A stretch of 64,000 nt of DNA from Micromonospora luteifusca (GCF_016907275.1 NZ_JAFBBP010000001.1:2780001-2844000), one strand, 5' to 3'; counted from the first letter of the stretch, positions 21,005-29,347 are shown. Made by a program: numbers and translations. The notes: generated from the letters alone by a model not told the origin.

Positions 21005-22064
21005 CCGCCACGGCCGGTCGACCGTCGCGGTCGCACTGGCGCTGCTCTCCCTCGCCGGTCCGGGTCTGTCGACCCGGGCCGGCGCGGCCGAGCCAGACGC
21101 CGACGACCGCCTCGGAATCCGGCTGCTGGAGGCACCCACCAACCGCCGCGACGACCCTCGGGCGTTGCGCTACATCGTCGATCACCTACCGCCGGGCACC
21201 ACCATCAAGCGGCAACTTCTGGTCACCAACCGCACCGACGAGACCCGGCGCATCGACGTGTACCCGGCGGCGGCGACCGTGGAGGGTTCGGAGTTCAAGT
21301 TCGGCGAAGGCCACGCGGCCAACGAGCTGACCTCATGGATCACCCTCGACAAGTCAGCTGTCGAAGTGGAAGCGGGGGGCGAAGCCCGGGTCCTGGCGAC
21401 CATCACGGTGCCGCCGCCCGCCTCGCGCGGCGAGCGGTACGGGGTGATCTGGGCGTCCGCCACCTCCGCACCCCGGCCCGGAGGGGAGATCACCCAGATC
21501 CACCGGGTCGGCGTCCGGATCTACCTCGACATCGGGCCCGGTGGCGAACCGGTCTCCGACTTCTCGATCGGTGAGCTTCGCCCGGCCCGCGGCCCAGAGG
21601 GCGTGCCGTCGGTCACCGCCCAGGTCACCAACACCGGCGGTCGTGCCATCGACCTGACCGGCACGGTCGCCCTGACCGACGGACCAGCCGGCAGCCGCGC
21701 CGGCCCGTTCCCGGTGGGGCAGGGCGTCACGCTACCGCCGGGCGGCTCCGGGCAGGTCATCGCCCGGCTACCGGCCGAGTTGCCGAACGGGCCCTGGAAG
21801 ATCGAGGTGAACCTGGAGAGCGGGTTGGTGAAGCGCAGCATCACCGCGCAGATCCAGTTCCCCGAGGCGGGTCAGGTCGGAAAGCGCGGCAGCGTCATCT
21901 CCCGGATGACGTCCGCCTGGACCGTGGGGGCGGCCATCGCCGGCCTGCTGCTTCTCACCGGCCTCGCGGTGTTGGTCCGCCGATCCCGGCAGCACGTCAG
22001 ACCGTCCGCCTGCGGCGGGCGGCGAGCCCACCGACGACCAGCAGGGTCACACCCAGTCCGGTGA
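20991..22064 (+). CDS. DUF916 (WxL-interacting-type) membrane protein with apparent ATT start
   Basis: The protein has an N-terminal DUF916-like beta domain (Y-I-V-D-x-L-P-P-G-T at its start, then LLVTNRTDETRRIDVYPAA), a second beta domain, a C-terminal helix (TVGAAIAGLLLLTGLAVLV) and a basic tail. This is the layout of WxL-interacting proteins. In frame, a stop lies at 20985-20987 and no ATG or GTG precedes the domain; the first TTG (21165) would remove a good signal peptide. Initiation at ATT 20991 gives a 357-aa protein beginning MRWPSRHGRSTVAVALALLS with cleavage near AGAA. GGGGA lies nine bases upstream. The start overlaps the WxL-like gene. A sequence error is the alternative. Confidence 0.65.
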   Translation: MRWPSRHGRSTVAVALALLSLAGPGLSTRAGAAEPDADDRLGIRLLEAPTNRRDDPRALRYIVDHLPPGTTIKRQLLVTNRTDETRRIDVYPAAATVEGSEFKFGEGHAANELTSWITLDKSAVEVEAGGEARVLATITVPPPASRGERYGVIWASATSAPRPGGEITQIHRVGVRIYLDIGPGGEPVSDFSIGELRPARGPEGVPSVTAQVTNTGGRAIDLTGTVALTDGPAGSRAGPFPVGQGVTLPPGGSGQVIARLPAELPNGPWKIEVNLESGLVKRSITAQIQFPEAGQVGKRGSVISRMTSAWTVGAAIAGLLLLTGLAVLVRRSRQHVRPSACGGRRAHRRPAGSHPVR

Positions 22065-22371
22065 GCATCAACGTCGACCCCCCGGGACCGGTGACCGGCA
22101 ACTCCCCACCATGGCTGGGCGTGGGTTGGGGTGGCCCCGGCGTGGGTTGCGTCGGCGTGGGAGTGGGTGGCGCGGGCTGCGTCGGCGTGGGCGTCGGCGT
22201 CGCGGGCAAGATCTCGAAGGTGACGCCGGTGCCCGCCGACGGCATGGCCCGGACGGCGCTGAACCCCCGCGCCGACGCGGGATCCGCGGCAAGCACCGGC
22301 GGAACCGCAAGTGCGAGGCTCGCGGCGGCTAGTGCACCACCCACGAGGTAGTTGGCTGCTGTCCTGCCCAC
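21997..22371 (-). CDS. LPXTG-anchored cell-wall protein
   Basis: The 124-aa product has a signal peptide (hydrophobic LVGGALAAASLALAVPPVLA), a short segment including VTFEILP, a Pro/Thr-rich stalk (PTPTPTQP repeats) and a sortase signal. The signal is LPVTG at about residues 91-95, followed by a helix and an RRRR tail. It would be covalently attached to peptidoglycan. The GTG at 22371 gives the signal peptide; upstream frame is non-coding. It converges on the DUF916 gene with a 68-bp overlap. The VTFEILP stretch echoes VTFEVLV of the WxL-like protein. Confidence 0.75.
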   Translation of the reverse strand: MGRTAANYLVGGALAAASLALAVPPVLAADPASARGFSAVRAMPSAGTGVTFEILPATPTPTPTQPAPPTPTPTQPTPGPPQPTPSHGGELPVTGPGGSTLMLTGLGVTLLVVGGLAARRRRTV

Positions 22372-22414
22372 GCGCCGACCCCTTCCAACGGAAACCTGAA
22401 CCGTGAAAAACATA

Positions 22415-22432
22415 CCCTTTACGGACAAAGGG
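22415..22432. promoter_or_regulatory. Inverted repeat upstream of the LPXTG gene
   Basis: CCCTTT and AAAGGG flank a 6-nt spacer in an AT-rich patch upstream of the LPXTG gene. It could be an operator or part of the promoter; nothing else in the 100-bp gap to the next gene is recognisable. Confidence 0.35.
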
Positions 22433-22471
22433 CATGGAAGGTTCAACTCTCGTGTGCCGGAGACGCCACGA

Positions 22472-23728
22472 TCAGGTGGCGGCCAGGATCACCGTTTCCG
22501 CCGTCAGGAAGTAGCGCTTGTCGTCGCCATCCGGGTCAACCGGACTACGGAGCCGTTCCACCGCGACGTAGCCGCCCTCGGCTGCCACCGCTCCGGGCGC
22601 CCAGCCCGTCCCATCCCGGCCGACCTTGAGCGAGAAGCGGGACAGTTGCGTACCGGTCGCCGGGTCCAGCGTCACCAGGTCGTTCGCCTCGGTCAGCAGA
22701 TGCACCCGGCCGGGCTGCGCGGCCAGAACGCGTGCCGTGCCCAGATCCGCGGACCGCCACAGCTCGGTGCCGGTACGCGCCGACCGACCCACCGCCACCC
22801 CGTCGCGCACCACGACGACCTGCGCACCCACGACGATGGCGCCGGTGGGATCCAGCGCGGGGGCGGCGACCGGCTCGCCGGCACCCACCAGCCAACCCCG
22901 GCCGCCCGCGTCGCCCGGCCCAGCGGTCCGCAGAGCCGAGCAGGACGACCGACCGGGACGGCAACCGAGCGGAGTGACCACCAACTCGTCCGGACCACCT
23001 GGCGGTCGCCAACGTTCGCGCACCGCCCCGGTCGCCGCATCCCGGAACTCGACCGTCGCAGGCCCGGCGCAGGTGTCCAGACCGATCAGTTGCCCGGAAT
23101 CGGTGGTGCCGACGTCGCTGCGGCAAGCGCCGGGCAGGTCAGCCCGCCACAACTCCCGACCGGCGCTCAGGTCGACCCCGCGCGCCTGGGCGTCTCCACT
23201 GACCACCACCACCGTGCGGCCGTCCGGAAGGTTGGTGAGGTGAAGCCCGCGCGGGTCCCAGACGGTGGCCGCACCGGTACGCCGCACCGGCGCTCCACCC
23301 TCGACGGGCTTCGGCCCCTCGGTCTTCCAGCGCACCCGGCCGGTCGGCGCGTCGAGCGCGACCAGTTGACCGTCGGACCAACGGCTGACCACCACGCTGC
23401 CGCTGGCCACCACCCCGGTCAACTCCGCCGGCCAACGTCGGTACGACCAGAACGGGCTGCTCCGGTACCGCCCGTCGACCGGCTGGTCGGCATAGACCTG
23501 ACGGTGCGCCGCGTACACCCGCAGCCTCCCGTCCACGATCAACGGGGCGGCCGGTAGCCGGCCGGCCACACCGGTGGCGGGTCGGGCTGCGGCCGGATAG
23601 TCGCCCCGGGCCACCGTGCTCACCTCGGCCGGCGCGAGCACCCGGTAGACGATGACCACGACGACCACGGTCACGAGCAGCGCCGCGACCGCCATCGCGA
23701 GCCATCGCCGGCCCCTCGGGATCCCCAT
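22472..23728 (-). CDS. Membrane-anchored beta-propeller (PQQ-like) protein
   Basis: The 418-aa product has a basic start, one transmembrane helix (AMAVAALLVTVVVVVIVYRV) and a beta-propeller. Blade motifs include VALDAPTGRVRWKTEG, GVDLSAGRELWRADL and TLDPATGTQLSRFSL. It resembles the protein at 13973-15412 in layout, so the two may be paralogues flanking the hpd and WxL-like genes. Function is unknown; extracellular scaffold or sensor is the conservative reading. Confidence 0.7.
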   Translation of the reverse strand: MGIPRGRRWLAMAVAALLVTVVVVVIVYRVLAPAEVSTVARGDYPAAARPATGVAGRLPAAPLIVDGRLRVYAAHRQVYADQPVDGRYRSSPFWSYRRWPAELTGVVASGSVVVSRWSDGQLVALDAPTGRVRWKTEGPKPVEGGAPVRRTGAATVWDPRGLHLTNLPDGRTVVVVSGDAQARGVDLSAGRELWRADLPGACRSDVGTTDSGQLIGLDTCAGPATVEFRDAATGAVRERWRPPGGPDELVVTPLGCRPGRSSCSALRTAGPGDAGGRGWLVGAGEPVAAPALDPTGAIVVGAQVVVVRDGVAVGRSARTGTELWRSADLGTARVLAAQPGRVHLLTEANDLVTLDPATGTQLSRFSLKVGRDGTGWAPGAVAAEGGYVAVERLRSPVDPDGDDKRYFLTAETVILAAT

Positions 23729-23829
23729 GCCGCACCTCCGCCCGGCACCCTACCCAGCGGCACCGGCCGAACCCCGCCCAGGTCGCGGCGGCCACGGCCG
23801 GGCACAGCGCGGAGGTGACCGGCTCGCTT

Positions 23830-24312
23830 TCAGGCGGCTTCGACGGAGCCGGTGGCAGCGGTCGCCACGGCCAGGTCGGCGAGGTCACGCCGGAGTGCCA
23901 CCTCGACCGCCCGCGCGGCAAGGCCGCCGAGCAGCAGCGCCACCACCCGACCGTACGGAGCGGTCGGCACCGCCTCCTGGGTGACGGTGACCGCCGTGCA
24001 ACCCCGGCGGCGACGTCGGACCGGCCGCAGACTCCAGGTGATCCGGTAATCCACGCCGGCACCGGAGGAACAGAGCACCAGCCGGTGTGGGGCGAGTGTC
24101 TCCACGACCAGGAACTCCTCGGTCAGCGTGCCGCCGCCCGGTTGGGCGCGCTCCTCACGCCAGGCGGTGCCCGGCCCGAACGGCCCCGGTGTGAGCACCT
24201 CGATCGGGCCGGCCGCGGTGAGTCGGGCCGAACGGCCGGGCAGGTCGGTCAACAGACACCAGACATCGACAGCGTGCGCCTCGATGAACCTGGTAACCGC
24301 CACCGTCGACAT
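23830..24312 (-). CDS. SRPBCC (polyketide cyclase/dehydrase-like) family protein
   Basis: The 160-aa product has the START/SRPBCC pattern: VTRFIEAHAVDVWCLLTDL at the first strand and helix, GPGTAWREER in the middle, and a final helix rich in Ala/Leu. The family forms hydrophobic pockets for lipids or small ligands; the ligand here is unknown. The ATG at 24312 has GGAGGG five bases upstream. A longer upstream frame is not supported. Confidence 0.75.
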   Translation of the reverse strand: MSTVAVTRFIEAHAVDVWCLLTDLPGRSARLTAAGPIEVLTPGPFGPGTAWREERAQPGGGTLTEEFLVVETLAPHRLVLCSSGAGVDYRITWSLRPVRRRRRGCTAVTVTQEAVPTAPYGRVVALLLGGLAARAVEVALRRDLADLAVATAATGSVEAA

Positions 24313-24454
24313 GCCACCCTCCCGTGTCCCCGACGGTACGCGGAGTAAGGGCCGGACGGGGCCTCCGGGACGGAATTTCCACCCCCGGAGGCCGCACTGT
24401 CCGATTAGGCCGTCGCTCGGCACCGGTCAGCGTCGACCGGTGCCGGAGCACCGG

Positions 24455-24664
24455 TCAGCGTTCGAACCGACCGACCCGAATCGCGCCGATGAACGCTGTC
24501 CACCCAGGCGGGCTGACCGCGAGTGTGGGCCCGGCCTGATCCTTGGAGTCGCGGACAGCGACCAGACCATGGACGTCGACCAGGTTGTCCGCTACCTCCA
24601 CGCAGAGCCCCTGGTCGTTCGAGCGGCTACTGGTACGCCAGACCGCGCCCGTGAGATCGTGCAT
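24455..24664 (-). CDS. DUF397 domain protein
   Basis: This 69-aa protein is almost entirely a DUF397 domain: WRTSSRSNDQGLCVEVADN, then VAVRDSKDQAGPTLAVSP and WTAFIGAIRVGRF. The ATG at 24664 has a strong GGAGG site. DUF397 genes normally pair with an XRE/DUF5753 regulator in actinomycete developmental or antibiotic-control systems. None is adjacent, so this copy is an orphan or acts with a distant partner. Confidence 0.9.
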   Translation of the reverse strand: MHDLTGAVWRTSSRSNDQGLCVEVADNLVDVHGLVAVRDSKDQAGPTLAVSPPGWTAFIGAIRVGRFER

Positions 24665-24839
24665 CGTCGTTACCTCCGTGTGCGATGGGATGCCCCACCG
24701 CTGGCAGCCGGGCATGGCCCGGCCCGGATCGCGCGGCGAGGCGACGGAATCCGGACGATCAACGGGTTAACGAGGGCGGATGATCGCACAGCCGGTGCGA
24801 TCACGGGTCCCATGGACGAGACGACTGGAACGAGTCCGC

Positions 24840-26036
24840 TCAGCGAGCCGGATGAACCGTGCCGGTGACCTCGCCCAGGGCGATGGTGGTGCCGTCCGGG
24901 CCGGGAGCCGTGGCGGTGATGGTCACCGTGTCTCCGTCGGCGAGGAAGGTGCGGCTCTCGTCGCCCAACTTGACCGGCTCCGCCCCGCCCCAGGTCAGCT
25001 CCAGGAACGAGCCGACCTGCGACCGGTCCGGGCCGGAGACGGTGCCAGAGGCGTACAGGTCGCCGGTGCGCAGTGACGCGCCGTTGACGGTGAGGTGCGC
25101 CAACTGCTGCGCGGGCGTCCAGTACATGGTGGCGAACGGCGGCTCGCTGACCTGCTCGCCGTTCCACTCGACCGCCAGCCGGAGGTCCAGGCCCAGGTGC
25201 GGCACGGCACGCAGGTAGTCGGCGACCGGTGGGTCCTGGTCGGGGGCTGGCACGAAGGCGTCGCCGAGCGCGTCCAGCGGCGTGACCCAGGCCGAGACCG
25301 AGGTGGCGAACGACTTGCCGAGGAACGGGCCGAGTGGCTGGTACTCCCAGGCCTGGATGTCCCGCGCGGACCAGTCGTTGACCAGCACCACCCCGAAGAC
25401 GTGGTCGGTGAAGTCGTCGACGGAAACCCGGTCGCCCAACGCACTGGGTACGCCCACCACGAAGCCGACCTCGGCCTCGATGTCGAGGCGTACCGATGGG
25501 CCGGTGACCGGACCCTCGGCGGAGGCGCGCTGCCCGGTCGGCCGGATCACCGGCGTGCCGGAGACGACCACCGTGCCGGCCCGCCCGTGGTAGCCGATCG
25601 GCAGGTGCTTCCAGTTGGGCAGCAGCGGTGGCTGGCCGGGGCGGAAGATCTGCCCGACGTTTGCCGCGTGGTGCTCGGACGAGTAGAAGTCGACGTAGTC
25701 GGCCACCTCGATGGGGAGCAGCAGCTCCACGTCGTCGAGAGGCACCAGCATCGGCTCCACCGCAGGCCGGTGCGCCGGGTCGGTCAGCAGCTCGGTGATC
25801 CGCTGCCGCACCGAGGTCCACTGCGGACGGCCGAGCGACATGAACTCGTTGAGGGTGGGTCGGAGCAGCGCACCGGCGGCCAGCACCAGCTCCGCGGCCT
25901 CCGCCGCGGCCAGGTCGAAGACCCATGACCCGATTCGTACGCCGATCCGTGGCTGCCCCCCGTCGGTCCGAAACACTCCGTACGGGAGGTTCGTCACCCC
26001 GTACGGGGAACCATCGGCGCCGGTCACCCAGGTCAT
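24840..26036 (-). CDS. fahA: Fumarylacetoacetase
   Basis: FahA hydrolyses fumarylacetoacetate to fumarate and acetoacetate, the last step of tyrosine degradation. The 398-aa product has the FAH N-terminal domain (FGVFRTDGG-like start, here YGVFRTDGGQPRIGVRIG) and the catalytic domain. The latter includes YVDFYSSEHHAANVG, DIEAEVGFVVG, VLVNDWSARDIQAWEY and PLGPFLGKSFATSVSAWV. The ATG at 26036 overlaps the stop of the upstream 289-aa gene (ATGA), indicating translational coupling. Confidence 0.95.
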   Translation of the reverse strand: MTWVTGADGSPYGVTNLPYGVFRTDGGQPRIGVRIGSWVFDLAAAEAAELVLAAGALLRPTLNEFMSLGRPQWTSVRQRITELLTDPAHRPAVEPMLVPLDDVELLLPIEVADYVDFYSSEHHAANVGQIFRPGQPPLLPNWKHLPIGYHGRAGTVVVSGTPVIRPTGQRASAEGPVTGPSVRLDIEAEVGFVVGVPSALGDRVSVDDFTDHVFGVVLVNDWSARDIQAWEYQPLGPFLGKSFATSVSAWVTPLDALGDAFVPAPDQDPPVADYLRAVPHLGLDLRLAVEWNGEQVSEPPFATMYWTPAQQLAHLTVNGASLRTGDLYASGTVSGPDRSQVGSFLELTWGGAEPVKLGDESRTFLADGDTVTITATAPGPDGTTIALGEVTGTVHPAR

Positions 26037-26902
26037 GCGTCGTAGCCCCCGTTCACCAGCCCAAGCCGGATCAGATCGGTCAGTGGTTCCAGGATGCTGC
26101 ACGAGCCGAAACCGACCCACAGTGGGCGGGGTTCGGCCAGTCGTGCCGTCGCGCGTTCCACCAGGGGGCGCGGGTCGACCACGGTCAGCAGCTCGGCGAC
26201 CGCCCGCGCACCCTCACCATCAGCGGCTGCCAGGGTCGCGGCCAGCACGTTCGCGTAGCCGTGGTGGGTGAACCCGGTCTCCGGGTCCAGGTGTCGGACG
26301 GCCTGGTGCAGCCCGGCGGTGAGCTTGAACGGCAGGCCACGGTCGCGGCACGCGCAGATGACCGCGGCCAACTCGGTCGGCGTGGGGAACAGTTCGGCGG
26401 CCAGGCCACCGGTGCGGAACTTGGCCGCGATCGGTACCCCGTCATCCCGGGCGGCGGCCAGGGCATCCAGCGCGCTCATCAGCCCGAAGGTCAGCGGCAG
26501 CTCGGCGTAGACGGCCTCGACGTCCGGCATGGCACCGGTCAGTCGCACCAGCTCGGCGACGCCGGGCAGCGGATCCTCTCCCCGTTTGGCGACGGCCACC
26601 TCAACCTGGCGGGCGGTGACGCCGTCCGGGGCCAGGAACGACAGCGCGAACGGGAGGTGCCCGATCCCGGTGTCACCGATCACGCCGACGACCAGGCCGT
26701 TGCCGGGGTCGACGAGACCGCTCAAGTCGCCGCGCGCCACGGTCGAGGCCGGGACCAGCAGCGGGCCGACGAGGTCGGCGTACCAGGCGGTGCGGTGCCG
26801 GCGATGGGCGGTCAGGGCGTCGGGCAGCGCGGCGCTGCCCGGTGGGAAGACGGCGGCGTCGTCCACCAGGCCGTCGAGGAGTGCGGGCACCTGCGTTGAC
26901 AC
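26033..26902 (-). CDS. Unknown protein coupled to fahA in the homogentisate operon
   Basis: I do not recognise this 289-aa protein as a named family. It is soluble, without signal peptide or helices, alternating Ala/Leu-rich helices with short strands in the manner of an alpha/beta barrel. Distinct segments are DDAAVFPPGSAAL, IAAKFRTGG, LPFKLTAGLHQAVRH and WVGFGSCSI. It is the first gene of an operon with fahA (ATGA overlap) and is divergent from hmgA. The enzyme missing between HmgA and FahA is maleylacetoacetate isomerase, so that is a candidate role (inference only). The GTG at 26902 follows a TACATT -10 box by eight bases. Confidence 0.6.
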   Translation of the reverse strand: MSTQVPALLDGLVDDAAVFPPGSAALPDALTAHRRHRTAWYADLVGPLLVPASTVARGDLSGLVDPGNGLVVGVIGDTGIGHLPFALSFLAPDGVTARQVEVAVAKRGEDPLPGVAELVRLTGAMPDVEAVYAELPLTFGLMSALDALAAARDDGVPIAAKFRTGGLAAELFPTPTELAAVICACRDRGLPFKLTAGLHQAVRHLDPETGFTHHGYANVLAATLAAADGEGARAVAELLTVVDPRPLVERATARLAEPRPLWVGFGSCSILEPLTDLIRLGLVNGGYDA

Positions 26903-26933
26903 GGAACAAGAATGTACGGGACGCTACGAGGAA

Positions 26934-26959
26934 CGGACAACAGCGTCCGATTATCGGAC
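26934..26959. promoter_or_regulatory. Operator-like palindrome between hmgA and the fahA operon
   Basis: A perfect palindrome GTCCGATTATCGGAC spans 26945-26959 (7-bp arms, one central base). A further CGGAC half-site lies at 26934-26938. The site sits between divergent genes of one pathway, where a shared regulator would act. The identity of the regulator is not evident; an IclR-type or Lrp-type protein in this window is possible. Confidence 0.5.
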
Positions 26960-26996
26960 ACACCTGGCCGGTGGACGGGACATATCGGGAGGCGAG

Positions 26997-28163
26997 ATGC
27001 CGTATTACCGCAGCGTCGGCGAGGTGCCACGCAAACGCCACACCCAGTTCCGTCAGCCCGACGGGCGCCTCTACGCCGAGGAATTGATGGGCCAGGAGGG
27101 GTTCTCCTCCGACTCGTCCCTGCTCTACCACCGGCACGCGCCCACCGCGATCCTGGCCGCCGACGAGTTCACCGCACCCGCGTTCACCCGGGCACCGAAC
27201 CTGCCGCTCAAGCCCCGCCACCTGCGCACCCACAAGCTGGACACCGGCGGCGTCGACCCGATCCTCGGGCGGCAGTACCTGCTCGCCAACGACGACGTTC
27301 GGATCGGGTACGTGCTCGCCGACCAGCCCTCGCCGCTGTTCCGCGACGCCACCGGTGACCACTGCCTCTACGTCGAGTCGGGCACCCTGCGCGTCGAGTC
27401 CCCGTTCGGGGTGCTGGACGCGGTCGCCGGCGACTACGTCATCATCCCCACCTCGACCATCCACCGCCTGGTGCCCACCGGCGACCAGCCCGTCCGGCTG
27501 CTCACCGTCGAGGCGTCCGGGCACATCGGCCCGCCCAAGCGCTACCTCTCGGTCCGTGGCCAGTTCCTGGAGCACTCGCCGTACTGCGAGCGCGACGTCC
27601 GCGGCCCCGACGCCCCGCTGCTCGTCGACGACGAGGAGGTCGAGGTGCTGGTCCGCCACCGCCGTGGATGGACCCGCTACGTCTACGCCAACCACCCGTT
27701 CGACGTGGTCGGCTGGGACGGGCACCTCTACCCGTGGGCGTTCTCCATCCACGACTTCGAGCCGATCACCGGCCGCATCCACCAGCCCCCACCGGTGCAC
27801 CAGACCTTCCAGGGCCCCAACTTCGTCATCTGCTCATTCGTGCCCCGCAAGGTCGACTACCACCCGCAGTCGATCCCGGTGCCGTACAACCACCACAACG
27901 TCGACTCCGACGAGATGCTCTTCTACACCGGCGGCAACTACGAGGCCCGGCGTGGCTCCGGCATCGAGCAGGGCTCGATCTCGCTGCACCCGTCCGGTTT
28001 CACGCACGGCCCTCAGCCGGGTGCCGCCGAGCGTTCGATCGGTGCGGACTACTTCGACGAGTTGGCCGTCATGGTCGACACGTTCCGCCCCCTGGATCTC
28101 TGCGACGCCGCCAGCAACTGTGAGGACGAGGGGTACGCCTGGACTTGGGCGCGTTCTGTTTAG
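26997..28163 (+). CDS. hmgA: Homogentisate 1,2-dioxygenase
   Basis: HmgA opens the ring of homogentisate to maleylacetoacetate using iron(II) and oxygen. In this 388-aa protein the ligands known from the human enzyme can be placed at His300 and Glu306 (NHHNVDSDEMLFY) and His337 (HPSGFTHGP). The N-terminal cupin part includes GDYVIIPTSTIHRLVPTG. The ATG at 26997 has GGGAGG upstream; the longer open frame is antisense to the neighbouring operon. It is divergent from the fahA operon. A perfect palindromic element follows 10 bp after the stop and may end transcription. Confidence 0.95.
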   Translation: MPYYRSVGEVPRKRHTQFRQPDGRLYAEELMGQEGFSSDSSLLYHRHAPTAILAADEFTAPAFTRAPNLPLKPRHLRTHKLDTGGVDPILGRQYLLANDDVRIGYVLADQPSPLFRDATGDHCLYVESGTLRVESPFGVLDAVAGDYVIIPTSTIHRLVPTGDQPVRLLTVEASGHIGPPKRYLSVRGQFLEHSPYCERDVRGPDAPLLVDDEEVEVLVRHRRGWTRYVYANHPFDVVGWDGHLYPWAFSIHDFEPITGRIHQPPPVHQTFQGPNFVICSFVPRKVDYHPQSIPVPYNHHNVDSDEMLFYTGGNYEARRGSGIEQGSISLHPSGFTHGPQPGAAERSIGADYFDELAVMVDTFRPLDLCDAASNCEDEGYAWTWARSV

Positions 28164-28173
28164 TCGCCCTTTT

Positions 28174-28247
28174 GGTTTTCGCCGGAGCCCGACCCGCTCC
28201 GGGCGGTCAGGCTTGATCCCTGCGCGGGTCGGGCTCCGGCGAAAACC
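28174..28247. repeat. Palindromic repeat family 2, copy 1 (intergenic)
   Basis: Perfect 24-bp arms (28174-28197 and 28224-28247) enclose a 26-nt loop (28198-28223, centre GGCGGTCAGGCTTGATCC). The loop is identical to that of copy 3 on the opposite strand and one base different from copy 2, while the arms differ. It lies just after hmgA and could also act as a terminator between hmgA and the convergent TPR gene. The rest of the gap, to 28318, shows no gene. Confidence 0.9.
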
Positions 28248-28318
28248 TGACCTGGTCGAGCTAACCGACGCTAGGTGATCTTCTGGATGCGGCCGCGGTC
28301 GGGTGGCCGGAGGGTGGG

Positions 28319-29347
28319 TCAGCGGAGGGCTGTTCTGGTGAAGACGGTGAACTCGGCTACCGCCGTGACCGCGATGGCCAACACCAGGGGCCACGGGGAG
28401 CCGACCACCGCGTACACCAGCAGCAGCACCGGCGCGGAGGCCACGGCGTAGATCGCCAGCGCCATCGCCCGGTCCGAGTGCAGCATGGTGGGCAGGACGG
28501 TCCGGGTCAGCCCCGGCAACCGGGCCGCCAGCTGCCAGACGACGATCCCCCCGGTGAGCGCGGCGAGCACCGCCAGGATGCGGGAGAAACCGTCGTTCGC
28601 CGAGGCCGCGAACGCCACCAGCACCGCCGCCGCCAGCGTCCAACCCGCGCCGTAGAGCACCAGGCGGTGCAGGCCGTGCGCCAGGGTCCGCGGCGAGTCG
28701 ATTCGGCTCGGGGTGATCGTCACGGCCTCGGCGATGTGTTCCAACGCCTCCGACCAGCGGCGCTGCTCCAGTCGCATGACACCCACATCGTGCCCGGCCT
28801 CGGCGATGCGCGGGTCGAGCCGCAACGCCTCCCGGTAGGCCCGCTCAGCCAGGTCGAACAGGTCCAGTCGGGCGGCGACCAGACTGAGCACCAGGTGCGC
28901 CTGTGGCTCCTCCGGGGCCAGTTCGACCCCACGCCAGGCCGCGTTCAGCGCCGGCTGACCGTTGCGGGCGCCGGCCAGGATCGCCGCCGCGCTCCGCTGG
29001 GCGTACGCGTCGGCCGGGCCCAGGGCGAGGATCCGGTCGGCGGTGGCGGCCGACTCGGAATAGCGCTCCAGGTCGGACAACGCCATGCCCCTGGCGACCA
29101 ACGGCGGGAGGGTCTCCGGTGCGACCGCCACGGCCGTGTCCGCAGCGGTGAGCGCCTCGGCCGGACGGTCGGCGGCCAGGTGCACCCGGGCCAACATGGT
29201 GAGGGCGTCCACGTCATCCGGTTGCAGGGCCAGCCCGTAGGTCAGCTCCCCGGCCGCCTCGTCGTGGCGGCCGAGCTCGGCCAGGAGTTGGGCCCGCTGG
29301 ACGTAGCCGTCGGCGGCGGACCGGTCGGGGGCGGGATCGCTGGACAT
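28319..29347 (-). CDS. Tetratricopeptide-repeat membrane protein
   Basis: The 342-aa product has several TPR units in its first two thirds, for example AELGRHDEAAGELTYGLALQ, LALGPADAYAQRSAAAIL and AERAYREALRLDPRIAEAGH. Four hydrophobic helices follow at the C-terminus (ILAVLAALTGGIVVWQLA, then VLLLVYAVVGSPWPLVLAIA). It probably scaffolds proteins at the membrane face. The ATG at 29347 is preferred because upstream residues overlap ispF in another frame. The gap to ispF is 10 bp, so it is probably in the ispD-ispF transcript. Confidence 0.75.
   Translation of the reverse strand: MSSDPAPDRSAADGYVQRAQLLAELGRHDEAAGELTYGLALQPDDVDALTMLARVHLAADRPAEALTAADTAVAVAPETLPPLVARGMALSDLERYSESAATADRILALGPADAYAQRSAAAILAGARNGQPALNAAWRGVELAPEEPQAHLVLSLVAARLDLFDLAERAYREALRLDPRIAEAGHDVGVMRLEQRRWSEALEHIAEAVTITPSRIDSPRTLAHGLHRLVLYGAGWTLAAAVLVAFAASANDGFSRILAVLAALTGGIVVWQLAARLPGLTRTVLPTMLHSDRAMALAIYAVASAPVLLLVYAVVGSPWPLVLAIAVTAVAEFTVFTRTALR

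Noticed and set aside
28174..28247. Simple rho-independent terminator for hmgA
   Set aside because: It may act as one, but the same loop recurs inside a coding gene with different arms, so terminator alone does not explain it.
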